Origin: CAZIKF01 sp964539825
GTDB lineage: Bacteria > Muiribacteriota > UBA6191
DNA: 64,000 nt
Direction: 5' to 3'
Assembly: GCA_964539825.1 (NCBI GenBank)
Contig: CAZIKF010000002.1
Coordinates: forward strand, 217,400-281,399
Made by a program: the position numbers and the translations under genes. Each line of letters begins with the position of its first letter. Position 1 is the first letter of the stretch. Below the pieces are notes generated by a model that was given only the letters and a program-made list of their open reading frames with translations, was not told the origin of the DNA and searched no databases. Shown here in pieces: positions 17,951 through 27,897 of this stretch.

Positions 17951-19056
17951 TCATCGGAGTACCTAAAGAGATAAAAAATAATGAAAATCGGGTTGGACTT
18001 ACCCCTGAAAACATTGATGTCCTGACTCATTCCGGGCATACCGTATATGTCCAACGAGAGGCTGGGGTTGGAACGGGATTCCTTCCTGACGAGTATCAAA
18101 GTTCAGGTGCTCAAATTCTGGATACCATCGAAGAGATTTATGCTAAATCCGACCTCATCGTAAAGGTGAAGGAACCCATTGAGCCTGAGTATGATCTTCT
18201 GCGTGAGGGGCAGTATCTATTCACCTATCTTCATCTGGCAGCAGACAAGAGGCTGACTGAAGTTCTTCTTGAGCGCAAAATTATTGGTATCGCCTATGAA
18301 ACAGTTACCGATGACTCGGGTCATTTACCCTTATTGAATCCCATGTCGGAAATCGCTGGCAGGCTGGCAGCACAAATTGGCGCCACCCTACTTCAGAAGG
18401 CGGCCGGAGGCCGTGGAATTCTTCTTGGAGGTGTCCCGGGGGTATTACCCGCCCGTGTTGTAGTTCTCGGTGGAGGAATCGTGGGATTCAATTCCGCACA
18501 GATGGCGATGGGACTTGGCGCGGATGTAACCATCATGGATGTAAATACTGATCGGATGCGCTATCTCAGTGAGGTTACCAATGGAAGATTGAAGACGATG
18601 ATGTCCAACAGGGCGAATGTGATCAACATGATCGCAGAGGCTGACCTGGTTATCGGCGCGGTGTTGATTACGGGTCGGAAAGCTCCTAAATTGATTACCC
18701 GGGATATGCTGAAGTATATGAAGCGAGGAGCGGTTCTATGTGATGTGGCAGTAGACCAGGGAGGTTGTTTTGAGACTACCCGTCCCACCACGCATACTGA
18801 TCCTACCTTTGAAATCGATGGAATCGTTCATTATTGTGTAGCTAATATGCCGGGAGCCGTACCACTCACAAGCACCTACGCACTAACAAATGTAACTCTC
18901 CCCTTCGTCATGAAACTCTCCTCCTCTGCAGAGGATGCCTTAAGGGCGTCAAAAAATCTGTGTAACGGCTTGAATGTTTACAAGGGGAAACTAACCTGTG
19001 AAGCGGTAGCTGACGCACATCTCCTACCTTATACCGCGGCGGAGTCCGTTTTATAA
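17947..19056 (+). CDS. ald: Alanine dehydrogenase
   Basis: NAD-dependent L-alanine dehydrogenase interconverting alanine and pyruvate plus ammonia. N-terminal signature MIIGVPKEIKNNENRVGLTP with catalytic-type residues around REAGVGTGF (near 37-45), the Rossmann stretch VVVLGGGIVGFNSAQMAMGL, and the C-terminal CVANMPGAVPLTST are all canonical. Length 369 is normal. The ATGA overlap with flgJ is unusual for a metabolic gene and makes its expression depend on the flagellar gene transcript. Confidence 0.95.
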   Translation: MIIGVPKEIKNNENRVGLTPENIDVLTHSGHTVYVQREAGVGTGFLPDEYQSSGAQILDTIEEIYAKSDLIVKVKEPIEPEYDLLREGQYLFTYLHLAADKRLTEVLLERKIIGIAYETVTDDSGHLPLLNPMSEIAGRLAAQIGATLLQKAAGGRGILLGGVPGVLPARVVVLGGGIVGFNSAQMAMGLGADVTIMDVNTDRMRYLSEVTNGRLKTMMSNRANVINMIAEADLVIGAVLITGRKAPKLITRDMLKYMKRGAVLCDVAVDQGGCFETTRPTTHTDPTFEIDGIVHYCVANMPGAVPLTSTYALTNVTLPFVMKLSSSAEDALRASKNLCNGLNVYKGKLTCEAVADAHLLPYTAAESVL

Positions 19057-19060
19057 TCCA

Positions 19061-20086
19061 GTGACTCCTACACTTACTATCAGTTTTTTAATTGCTTGTT
19101 TTTTCGTCGTTTATGGCGGAATTAAGCTAACAAAAATTGGAGATCAGTTTGAGGATGTGGGAATTTCCTCAGGCTTCGTGGGAACAGTCCTACTGGCCTT
19201 GATCACATCCCTTCCCGAATTTGTCGCCACATTCAGCTCAATCTACCGATTGGATGCCCCCCAATTAGCACTGGGAAATATCTTCGGCTCTAATACCTTC
19301 AATCTGGCAATCCTGGCGGTCATGGATCTTTTTTTTATTCGTGAAGTACTCTATCACCGAGTTGATCGATTCATTGCAAAGTCCCTTGCTGTCGGTCAAA
19401 TCATGACCGTATTAGCGTTGGCGGGAATTTTCCTCAATTCATCGGCCTTCGTAATAAGCGTGGTATTCAATGCGGAGCCGTTTTTAAAAATCAGTGTGTT
19501 TAATTTTCTGATCTTTGTAGTCTATATCCTGGCATTTCGCCTGAGTACAGTTGTTGATGGAGATCCTAATTCAGTAGAAGAGGAAAAGGAGCCCCCCAAC
19601 GGAGAACTACCCACCAGCTCAAGCCTCGGCTGGAAGTTTTTCCTCTATGCTGTTGTTGTAGTCATAGCGGGTATCTGGCTTACCGACACTTGTGATCAGA
19701 TTTCAGAGGCCACAGGTCTTGGGAAGACCTTTATCGGTTCCATTTTACTAGCCTTTGCCACTTCACTACCCGAAGCCACCGTCTGCATCACGGCCATGCG
19801 GCTTTTCAACTACTCTCTCGTTTTTGGGAATATTTTGGGAAGCAATGTTTTCAATCTCTTCATTCTCTCGCTGGCTGATTTGTTTACTCCCAAAATCGCC
19901 CTGATGGAAACCAAACACGTGGAATTGAACTACATAACTGGTTTCGGATCGCTGCTGATGAGTGCGGTTGTACTTCTCGCTCTTAGCTACCGCGGCAAGA
20001 GAAAAGTCATGAAATCCTTATCATTAAGTTTGATTATTGTGTATTTCGTAGCCTACTACATAATGTTCCAAATGAATTCAATTTAG
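19061..20086 (+). CDS. Na+/Ca2+ (cation/H+) exchanger family protein
   Basis: Inner-membrane antiporter of the CaCA family, 341 residues with about ten hydrophobic segments. The two inverted alpha repeats are clear: ITSLPEF...GNIFGSNTFNL in the first half and FATSLPEAT...GNILGSNVFNL in the second. Together they form the cation-binding site. It starts with GTG five bases after the ald stop, so it is probably read from the same transcript. Substrate (Ca2+, Na+ or other) is not determined by sequence. Confidence 0.88.
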   Translation: MTPTLTISFLIACFFVVYGGIKLTKIGDQFEDVGISSGFVGTVLLALITSLPEFVATFSSIYRLDAPQLALGNIFGSNTFNLAILAVMDLFFIREVLYHRVDRFIAKSLAVGQIMTVLALAGIFLNSSAFVISVVFNAEPFLKISVFNFLIFVVYILAFRLSTVVDGDPNSVEEEKEPPNGELPTSSSLGWKFFLYAVVVVIAGIWLTDTCDQISEATGLGKTFIGSILLAFATSLPEATVCITAMRLFNYSLVFGNILGSNVFNLFILSLADLFTPKIALMETKHVELNYITGFGSLLMSAVVLLALSYRGKRKVMKSLSLSLIIVYFVAYYIMFQMNSI

Positions 20087-20435
20087 GAATCGTGTTAGAA
20101 TAAGTCTGTCGACGTGAAAACTTTTCGTGGTATTCTGTCGAACTCAGGCACAAACCCAAGTCTTTAGGTCGGTGTCATCAAAATCGAGTTACCCCTTTCG
20201 TAAGAATTTTCTAGCTCCCAGAATGATTTCATTGCAGTCAAAAGTGCTCGACTAGGTTCTTACGAGGCCAATGTCTTGGAAGTGTTATCACTCGTTAATA
20301 ATCAGTCATGATGTTGACATTTAAGGCGTAATCTCGATGTGCTCATCGCAGATGAGCAAAGGAATTGAAAGGTTCCTGGGTTGGCCGGGAATCCGGGCAA
20401 ACCAAATAAGTTTAGGCATAAATCAGGAGGGATCC
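20087..20435 (+). promoter_or_regulatory. Leader region of rho with a perfect hairpin
   Basis: Nearly 350 bases separate the exchanger from the preferred rho start. The only clear structure is TGCTCATC-GCA-GATGAGCA at 20340-20358, a perfect 8-bp stem with a 3-nt loop and no T-run. rho leaders are often autoregulated by attenuation, so the region may be a regulatory 5' leader; this is inference. No other gene is visible here. Confidence 0.35.
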
Positions 20436-21893
20436 GTGTGTAATCAAGGTGCCAAAGAACAAGAGGAATCCAGCAAGGAGCCTCAAAAAGATCAGGCTGA
20501 AGCAAACCGAACCAATCATTCAAAATCCGAGAATGAAGATCCTCCACCCTATCGCCAGTACCGTGGTAGACGTGGGTCCAAAGGTCCAAGAAAGGGCCAT
20601 GAAAAAAGTAAGCCGGCCAGAGTTCGCTACCTCGATCTGATCAAGCTCTCAGAAGAAACCATTAGAACTGATGCCAATGAGTACCAGATTAAGAATGCTG
20701 CGAGCATGACTAAAGATGAGATAGGATTTCAGCTATTTCGATCCATGGTTGAGTCTGAAGGCAATGGTTTGAGTGCAAGTCGCGGGATCCTCGAAATTCT
20801 TCAGGATGGATATGGATTTCTGCGCACTCAGATGTGCACCATCGACAAACAAGACGTTTATGTTTCCAGTGCCCAAATCAAAAAGCTCGGCCTGAGAACG
20901 GGAGATTTCATCGTGGGTCAAACCCGCGCGCCCAAGGACAGTGAATCGTACCACGCTCTACTGCGTGTGGAATGCAGTAATACCATTGACCCGGACAAGA
21001 TTCGACGAATCACCCCTTTCGATGACCTGGTACCCCTGTATCCCAATCAAAAATTTGATATCCATGTAGAGAATAAACATGATCCATCCGTAAGAATCGT
21101 TGACTTGATCACTCCTATTGGAAAGGGACAGCGCGGATTAATTGTAGCTCCTCCAAAAGCGGGTAAGACTACCCTTTTGAAACAGCTTGCCAACGCCCTA
21201 ACCGAGAATAATCCAGATTTGGTTCTATTTGTTCTGCTCATTGATGAAAGACCTGAAGAGGTAACTGACATGACTCGGTCCGTAGAGGGAGAGGTTATCG
21301 CCTCCACTTTCGATCAGCACCTGACTAATCATATTCGGGTATCTGAAATCGTTCTCGAAAGAGCAAAACGACTCGTGGAACAGGGCAAGGATGTCGTGAT
21401 TTTATTGGATAGTATCACCAGGCTGGCAAGAGCCTATAATATAGCCGTCCCTTCTTCAGGACAGACCCTCTCAGGTGGAGTTAATCCGCTTGCATTGTAT
21501 AAGCCCAAGAAATTCTTCGGTTCCGCTCGAAATATAGAATTCGGCGGCTCTCTTACAATTCTGGCTACAGCCCTCGTAGATACCGGGTCCAAGATGGATG
21601 ACGTTATCTTCGAGGAATTCAAGGGAACTGGAAATATGGAATTGCACCTTGATCGTAATCTCTTTAACAAGAGAGTCTTTCCTGCAATCAATCTACCCAA
21701 GTCCTCAACGCGGCGTGAAGAATTACTCGTTGAGCCGGACCAACTCAAGGGTATGACCATGTTACGCAGAGTCTTTGAAACCCTATCAGCCCAGGAAGGC
21801 GTGGAGCTTCTCATCAAGCAAATGAAAACCACAAAATCCAATAATGAGTTTCTATCAAATTTACAAAAACAGGCTGGTCTGACAAATAATTAG
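20436..21893 (+). CDS. rho: Transcription termination factor Rho
   Basis: Hexameric RNA/DNA helicase ending Rho-dependent transcripts. The RNA-binding cold-shock-like domain (ASRGILEILQDGYGFLRT) precedes the ATPase core with P-loop APPKAGKTTLLKQLA and VILLDSITRLARAYN, then the Q- and R-loop segments (LSGGVNPLALYKPKKFFG, MELHLDRNL). I chose GTG 20436 because AGGAGG lies six bases upstream; an open frame extends 33 codons further but without a binding site. A ~70-residue charged, Lys/Glu/Ser-rich N-terminal insert precedes the core, as in several phyla. Confidence 0.95.
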   Translation: MCNQGAKEQEESSKEPQKDQAEANRTNHSKSENEDPPPYRQYRGRRGSKGPRKGHEKSKPARVRYLDLIKLSEETIRTDANEYQIKNAASMTKDEIGFQLFRSMVESEGNGLSASRGILEILQDGYGFLRTQMCTIDKQDVYVSSAQIKKLGLRTGDFIVGQTRAPKDSESYHALLRVECSNTIDPDKIRRITPFDDLVPLYPNQKFDIHVENKHDPSVRIVDLITPIGKGQRGLIVAPPKAGKTTLLKQLANALTENNPDLVLFVLLIDERPEEVTDMTRSVEGEVIASTFDQHLTNHIRVSEIVLERAKRLVEQGKDVVILLDSITRLARAYNIAVPSSGQTLSGGVNPLALYKPKKFFGSARNIEFGGSLTILATALVDTGSKMDDVIFEEFKGTGNMELHLDRNLFNKRVFPAINLPKSSTRREELLVEPDQLKGMTMLRRVFETLSAQEGVELLIKQMKTTKSNNEFLSNLQKQAGLTNN

Positions 21894-21908
21894 CGTAGTG
21901 GTAAAATG

Positions 21909-21936
21909 CTGCCTTTCTCAGTTTAGAAAGGAGCAG
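21909..21936 (+). promoter_or_regulatory. Hairpin enclosing the aldolase ribosome binding site
   Basis: CTGCCTTTCT and AGAAAGGAGCAG can pair (CTTTCT with AGAAAG, CTGC with GCAG), with a CAGTTT loop. The 3' arm contains the AAAGGAG that serves the aldolase ATG at 21939. Folding would hide the ribosome binding site, so translation could depend on opening the hairpin. Chance pairing is possible. Confidence 0.4.
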
Positions 21937-21938
21937 TC

Positions 21939-22976
21939 ATGCCCATTGCCACTTATGAAGAATATTCAAAAATGCTGGATAAGGCCCTTGAGGGCGGATA
22001 TGCTTTCCCAGCAATCAATGTAACCTCAACCTCAACGGCTAATGCCGCAATTCAAGCCTTTGCGGAAGCCGGCTCCGATGGGATCATCCAGGTTTCCACC
22101 GGAGGGGGAGAATTCGCCTCCGGACAGGGCATCAAAAACGGAGCCATTGGCGCCATTTCGATCGCTCAGCATGTTCACCTTGTGGCCAAAGAGTATGACG
22201 TTCTCATAGCGCTCCATACAGACCATTGCACCCCTAAAAAAGTAGAGCCCTTTTTAATACCGCTGATTGAAGAGACAGAGCGGCGACGTGCCAAAGGTGA
22301 GCCCAATCTCTTTAACAGCCACATGTTCGATGGTTCTGAACTTCCCACCGAGGAAAACATAAGAATCTCAAGAGAGCTTCTAGAAAGATGTGCCCGCAAT
22401 GAAATCATCCTGGAAGTAGAGAGTGGAGTAGTGGGAGGGGAAGAGGACGGTGTTGATAACGAAGGAACGCCTGCTGAAAAACTCTACACTACGCCGGAAG
22501 ACATGTTGGCATTCGCGAAAGCGCTCAAACCCATAGGCAGGTATATGCTTGCGGCAACATTTGGAAATGTTCATGGAGTCTATAAGCCTGGAAATGTAAA
22601 ACTGACTCCCAGAATTCTGCGTGAGGGACAGGCGGCTGTGGAACAAGAGCTTGGCAGAGATTTCCGTATCCACCTTGTTTTTCATGGCGGCTCCGGTTCC
22701 GCGCTGGAAGAAATTCATGAAACCCTCAATTACGGGGTCATTAAAATGAATGTGGATACAGACACGCAATACACCTATACCCGTCCCGTTGTGGACTTCA
22801 TGCTAACCAACTATGACAAGGTTCTTAAAGTTGAGGGAGAAGTAGGTTCTAAGAAACACTATGACCCAAGAAACTGGATGAAGATAGCCGAGACTTCCAT
22901 GAAGGAGAGAGTCAAGCAAGCAGTAATCGACCTGAAATCAGACGGTAAAAGCCTACTCAAGCAGAATACCGATTGA
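21939..22976 (+). CDS. fbaA: Class II fructose-bisphosphate aldolase
   Basis: Zinc-dependent aldolase of glycolysis and gluconeogenesis. Metal and substrate residues are visible in HTDHCTPKK (catalytic D and zinc-binding H, around residue 93), EVESGVVGGEEDG, FGNVHGVYKPG and HGGSGS. Length 345 fits the class IIA group (E. coli FbaA and mycobacterial Fba). AAAGGAG seven bases before the ATG supports the start. It follows rho by 45 bases and is closed by a terminator hairpin. Confidence 0.95.
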   Translation: MPIATYEEYSKMLDKALEGGYAFPAINVTSTSTANAAIQAFAEAGSDGIIQVSTGGGEFASGQGIKNGAIGAISIAQHVHLVAKEYDVLIALHTDHCTPKKVEPFLIPLIEETERRRAKGEPNLFNSHMFDGSELPTEENIRISRELLERCARNEIILEVESGVVGGEEDGVDNEGTPAEKLYTTPEDMLAFAKALKPIGRYMLAATFGNVHGVYKPGNVKLTPRILREGQAAVEQELGRDFRIHLVFHGGSGSALEEIHETLNYGVIKMNVDTDTQYTYTRPVVDFMLTNYDKVLKVEGEVGSKKHYDPRNWMKIAETSMKERVKQAVIDLKSDGKSLLKQNTD

Positions 22977-22981
22977 TTGAA

Positions 22982-23004
22982 GCACGCAAGGCTTGTGTGT
23001 TTTT
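22982..23004 (+). terminator. Rho-independent terminator after the aldolase gene
   Basis: GCACGCAAGGCTTGTGTGT folds into a stem of about seven pairs including one G-T, with a short loop, followed by TTTTT. It starts six bases after the aldolase stop. Confidence 0.6.
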
Positions 23005-23138
23005 GAATTGCCAGGTCAAAACCCGAAGATGACAGAAGGTACTGTAGGGATAGAAACAATACAGAAACCGACTGCCTTAAATTAACAACTTTGGGGTCAA
23101 AACCTAAAATTAAGGGATAGTCAGGAGTGTGGAACAAA

Positions 23139-26100
23139 ATGGCAAACTCAGAAAAGAATTCATCCATTAAGTACCCAGGTAAGAGAGTTACCTGTAACGG
23201 AAATCAACTTGTCCTGCACGCAGAATCGCTCATATCCGATGCCGGTGTGTTCTACCCGATCACCCCTTCAACTGAGCAAGGAGAGATGTTTGAAAACCTC
23301 TATGCTAAAGGGCATTTAAATGCCTTTGGCAATTCTCTCATGGCTTTTGAAGCCGAGGGAGAACATGCTGCCCAGGGTGGTGCCATTGCCATGTCCGTGA
23401 CCGGTAAGAGAGTTGTAAATTTCACTTCCGGACAAGGGATTGTCTACGGCGTTGAACAATATTATCACGCCCCTGGAAAACTAAGTTCCATGGTGGTTTC
23501 GGTGGCCGCCAGGGCACTCACTAAGCATGCGCTAAATGTGCATTGTGGCCACGACGATGTCTATGCTGCCCTGGACACTGGCTGGATCATAGCTTTTGCC
23601 AAGGACGCCCAACAGGCAGCCGACCACGCGCTTATCCTCAGGAAGGTTTGTGAACTGAGCTTGAATCCCGGCATAAACGTTCAGGATGGATTTCTCACCT
23701 CACATCTCGATCGAAGTTTTTACGAGGTTGAACCTGCACTGGTAAGAGAATTCCTTGGCAGGGCCGACGATGTTATCGACTGCCCCACCCAGGCACAAAA
23801 AACCCTCTTTGGACCTACCCGAAGAAGGGTTGCGCAGATGATCGACCTCAAGAATCCGGTATTGCTCGGACCTGTGCAAAACCAGGAACACTATATGAAT
23901 GGAGTCGCGGCCCGCAGAAACAATTTTTCAGAGCCGATTCTAGGTTTCTTCGAGAGCGCATACGAAGAGTTCGCGGCCCTCACAGGTAGAAAATATGGAC
24001 TCATCTCCACCTACAATCTCGAAAAAGCGCAGACTGTTTTCATTACCCTTGGTTGCTCGGCGGAAAACCTGGAAGCCGCTGTGGACTATATACGGGATAC
24101 CCGGGGTGAAGAAGCTGGGATCGTACACGTAAATGTCCTACGCCCCTTTCCTGAAAGGGCTGTGGTAGAGGCTATTCAAGGTAAAAAGAACGTAATTATT
24201 CTGGAGCGAACCGACGAACCTCTCGGTCCGGATAACCCCCTGACAAGGGATGTGCGAGTTTGCCTGAGCAAATCCATCGAGAATTTCCAAACCCATGCGC
24301 ATCCCCACCTGCCTAAATTGAATCCCGCCACTGAAAAGCCTTTTATATTTTCAGGAGTTTATGGCCTGGGCTCCCGTGATTTTCGACCGGAAGGAATGCT
24401 GGGCGCTTATGAATTCGCAATGGGACGACTGGCTCGACAAGACGGCAAACTTGCCACAGATGGAGAACGATTCTTCTTTCTTGGCATAGATCATCCCTAT
24501 GCCGTTGAAACCGAAGAAACTCCTTCCCTGCTTCCAGAAGGAGCACGCGCAGTACGATTTCACTCTATTGGCGGATGGGGAATGATCACCACCGGAAAAA
24601 ATCTCAGTGAAATCCTCCTGGCCTGTTCCACAAACATTGCCAAAAAGAAAAATCTCTATGATGAACAGGGAAATTTGCAGGAACTGATTCACATCAGCGC
24701 TAATCCCAAGTACGGCTCCGAAAAAAAGGGGTCGCCAACCAACTATTTTCTGGTAGCCGCAAACCAGCGAGTGCGCGTCAACTGCGATCTTCGTCATGTA
24801 ACCGCTGTGCTCTGCTGTGATCCAAAAATCTTCACCCACACCAATCCCCTGACCGGACTATCTAAAGGCGGAAATTTTGTATGGGAATCCTCTGAGACCG
24901 ATCCTCAAAAAGTGTGGCGAAGAATTCCCCCAAAAGCTCGAAAAGAGATTATTGAGCGGGAGATTCAAATCTATGTCTTGAGTGGATTTAATATCGCCCG
25001 TAACGCGACGAATAGAGAGGATCTTCAGACCAGAATGCAGGGCAATGCGTTTCTCGGCGCTTTCTTCAAAGTCTCCCCCTTTCTTCAGCAAAACAGTATT
25101 TCTGATGAAGAATTTCAAACTATTGTACGGGGCCAGTACATGAAAAAGTTCGGACGTTTTGGAGAGGCAGTGGTCGACTCTAATATGCAGGTCATGCAGG
25201 CCGGATTTGACTCTGTGATAAAGATCGAGGCTCAGGATCTCGATGCTCCAGACACTTCAAGATTCATAGGTACCCTGGATCTGCCCTGTAAGACCGTATC
25301 CCCTGAAGTAGTTCCCGCAAACGAGGAATTCCTCCCCATGTTTACCATGGAGGCCTTCGATGCCGAATACCGCGCTGGTCTGGGCTACGATCAACCGTCT
25401 TCGCCATTAGCATCGGTCGGCATCATAGCCGCAGGCTCTGGAAAGGCGTCCGGCAAGTATGTGGCCAGAATTCAAACCCCGGTCTACATTGCTGAGAACT
25501 GTACCCAGTGTATGGAGTGTATCAGCGTATGCCCTGATACCGCGCTGCCAAACACAGCCCAGGATTTGGAAACAATTCTCAAGACAGCGATCTCACATTA
25601 TGTAACTGATAGAGGCTCAAAGGAGATTCTTCTGTCGAAAGTCTCAGAGATTGAGGCATCCACCCGCACTGGTATGGTCAGTTCGGTTAAGGCAAAGGAA
25701 AAAGTCCCCTTTCATGAGATTATTTCTGGGGAAATCGCGCGAATCCGGGAGCAGGATAATGCCGTCACCTCAGACTCACTTGATCAACTAAGCCATATTC
25801 TTGAGATCCTTCCACTCTCCTTCCAAAAGACCAAAAGTACCTTTGAGCTAAAAGAGAAGAAAGAACCGGGATCAGGAGGACTTTTTTCTATTTTTGTCAA
25901 TGACATGTGTAAAGGCTGCGCGGCCTGTGTAGAGGCCTGCGGCGATCATATGGCACTGAAGATGGTTGATGAGACAGAGGATGTATACGCTCATCATCTT
26001 TCCTCCAATGAATTCCTGAAACTACTGCCTGACACTGAACAGAAATACATGGGCATGTTTGACGCCATGGATCCGGCCCAATCACGCGCTGCCGCTCTTC

Positions 26101-27851
26101 GCAATCACCTTATGATGCAATCCAAATATTCGGCTTTTGTAGCGGGAGATGGAGCCTGTGCAGGATGTGGAGAAAAATCCGTCTTACGCTCTATTGCGAC
26201 CATTACCGAGACCTATATGCGACCTATCTTCCGTGCCAAAGCAAAGAGACTGAGAGAAAAGGCCGCGCTGCTTGAGGAGATCGGTGAAAATGCCCTGGGC
26301 CAAATGAGAGAAGAAAACACCGAATCCTACCTACTCTATGTGAGGGCTATCCAGCATCTGATCCTGGGACTTGGCGGAACCGATGAAGAGGATACCAAAC
26401 AAAGAATAAGAGACGAGTTTCAGGGGTCAGACGAAGATTTACTCAAAGCAGTTTGCGCAGTTTTGCGCCAGGATGCCTATAACCATGATCAGCTAAAAAC
26501 TTCCCAGGATACCCTCGAGAATGGCATGTGTGTGATGGCGATGGCTGCCCATACAGGATGTCAGACTGTCTACGGCTCTACTCCTCCTAACAATCCCCAC
26601 CCCTACCCCTGGATGAACTCACTTTTTCAGGATGGCGCCACCATTGGGTGGCTGATCGGAGAGAGCTTTATTAAAACTCATTCCTTGAGATCGGTGATCC
26701 CCGAAAGACTCGCAAATGTCTTGTTGGGAACCAGCATCCCTCTTGAGGATCACAGTGACTCCATTTCTATAGATCCGGGACTTCCCGAATTCAGTGAAGA
26801 TGACTATTTTCGATTCTCCCACTTTTCCGACTCCTACATGACCGATTCAGAAATTGATGAACTTCCCAAAGTATGGGTCGTAGGCGGTGATGGAGGAATG
26901 GGAGACATTGGGTTTCAGAATGTTTCCAAAGCCGTTTTACAAAACCGTCCCAATGTAAAAATGGTCATGCTTGATACCCAGGTCTATTCCAATACCGGGG
27001 GTCAAAATTCTGAACAATCGCCCATGACAGGTGGTTTTGATATGAATCAATACGGGAAAGCCAGTGAAGGGAAACTCTCTGAAATGAAGTCGGTCGCCCA
27101 ATGTTTTTTAAGCGGCCATGGATCCCCGTTTCTTGCGCAGGTCTCCATGTCAAACGCGGCTAATTTATACAAAAATATTCTGGATTGCCTCACCTACAGA
27201 GGGACGGCATTCCTGCAGTCCTTTACCACATGTCAGCCGGAACATGGAGTCCCGGATCACGCGGCCCAGAAACAATCCAGGCTGATACGGGACTCTCGCG
27301 GAATGCCAGAATTCGTGAATAATCCCCAACTAGGCGAGACTTATTCTGACAGCCTGAGCTTGAAAGGGAATCCCTCTACGGAAAGAGACTGGTACCTTAA
27401 GGTTGTTCCAGGCTCCAAAGAAAGATACGCCTATACCTCAGCACATTGGGCTTTCACTGAAGCAAGGTTCAGAGCGCACCACAAAATCATCAAAAAGGAA
27501 GAAGCCCTAAAGCTAATACCCCTGGAAGAAAAACTAAAACTGATTACCATGAATGACATCGTCTACAGGAGACATTTAGACCCCGAGCACAGAGCCTACG
27601 TCCCGCCCGTGGGAGTTTACGTCCTGGATTTTCTAGATGACGGCACAGAGGTTTATCACAAAGTCTCAAGACAGATGGTGCTTTTCTGCGTAGAAAGAAG
27701 AAAGTCATGGAGACTCCTACAAAGCCGAGCAGGAGTTCACAACAAAGACTACCCAAGACAAAAGGTACTCCTAGAAAAAGTAGACAAGGGCGAGTGGAGC
27801 ACAAAAGAAGCCCAACAAAAAACAGAAGCCGACCTGGACGCCCTACTATAA
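23139..27851 (+). CDS. nifJ: Pyruvate:ferredoxin (flavodoxin) oxidoreductase, extended form
   Basis: Single-chain NifJ oxidatively decarboxylates pyruvate to acetyl-CoA and reduces ferredoxin. The N-terminal domain has GVFYPITPSTEQGEMFENLY, followed by the CoA-binding and gamma regions. Two 4Fe-4S clusters are given by CTQCMECISVCP and CKGCAACVEACG. The TPP domain has GACAGCGE, the VVGGDGGMGDIGFQN motif and YSNTGGQNSEQSPMTGG. At 1570 residues it is ~370 longer than standard NifJ; about 110 extra helical residues lie between GACAGCGE and AAHTGCQTVYG inside the TPP domain. I preferred ATG 23139 (AGGAG upstream) over GTG 23127. Confidence 0.93.
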   Translation: MANSEKNSSIKYPGKRVTCNGNQLVLHAESLISDAGVFYPITPSTEQGEMFENLYAKGHLNAFGNSLMAFEAEGEHAAQGGAIAMSVTGKRVVNFTSGQGIVYGVEQYYHAPGKLSSMVVSVAARALTKHALNVHCGHDDVYAALDTGWIIAFAKDAQQAADHALILRKVCELSLNPGINVQDGFLTSHLDRSFYEVEPALVREFLGRADDVIDCPTQAQKTLFGPTRRRVAQMIDLKNPVLLGPVQNQEHYMNGVAARRNNFSEPILGFFESAYEEFAALTGRKYGLISTYNLEKAQTVFITLGCSAENLEAAVDYIRDTRGEEAGIVHVNVLRPFPERAVVEAIQGKKNVIILERTDEPLGPDNPLTRDVRVCLSKSIENFQTHAHPHLPKLNPATEKPFIFSGVYGLGSRDFRPEGMLGAYEFAMGRLARQDGKLATDGERFFFLGIDHPYAVETEETPSLLPEGARAVRFHSIGGWGMITTGKNLSEILLACSTNIAKKKNLYDEQGNLQELIHISANPKYGSEKKGSPTNYFLVAANQRVRVNCDLRHVTAVLCCDPKIFTHTNPLTGLSKGGNFVWESSETDPQKVWRRIPPKARKEIIEREIQIYVLSGFNIARNATNREDLQTRMQGNAFLGAFFKVSPFLQQNSISDEEFQTIVRGQYMKKFGRFGEAVVDSNMQVMQAGFDSVIKIEAQDLDAPDTSRFIGTLDLPCKTVSPEVVPANEEFLPMFTMEAFDAEYRAGLGYDQPSSPLASVGIIAAGSGKASGKYVARIQTPVYIAENCTQCMECISVCPDTALPNTAQDLETILKTAISHYVTDRGSKEILLSKVSEIEASTRTGMVSSVKAKEKVPFHEIISGEIARIREQDNAVTSDSLDQLSHILEILPLSFQKTKSTFELKEKKEPGSGGLFSIFVNDMCKGCAACVEACGDHMALKMVDETEDVYAHHLSSNEFLKLLPDTEQKYMGMFDAMDPAQSRAAALRNHLMMQSKYSAFVAGDGACAGCGEKSVLRSIATITETYMRPIFRAKAKRLREKAALLEEIGENALGQMREENTESYLLYVRAIQHLILGLGGTDEEDTKQRIRDEFQGSDEDLLKAVCAVLRQDAYNHDQLKTSQDTLENGMCVMAMAAHTGCQTVYGSTPPNNPHPYPWMNSLFQDGATIGWLIGESFIKTHSLRSVIPERLANVLLGTSIPLEDHSDSISIDPGLPEFSEDDYFRFSHFSDSYMTDSEIDELPKVWVVGGDGGMGDIGFQNVSKAVLQNRPNVKMVMLDTQVYSNTGGQNSEQSPMTGGFDMNQYGKASEGKLSEMKSVAQCFLSGHGSPFLAQVSMSNAANLYKNILDCLTYRGTAFLQSFTTCQPEHGVPDHAAQKQSRLIRDSRGMPEFVNNPQLGETYSDSLSLKGNPSTERDWYLKVVPGSKERYAYTSAHWAFTEARFRAHHKIIKKEEALKLIPLEEKLKLITMNDIVYRRHLDPEHRAYVPPVGVYVLDFLDDGTEVYHKVSRQMVLFCVERRKSWRLLQSRAGVHNKDYPRQKVLLEKVDKGEWSTKEAQQKTEADLDALL

Positions 27852-27897
27852 AGAAAAAACCAAAACCGGAAAGCAGAGCAAAGCGAAGCAAGACGAA

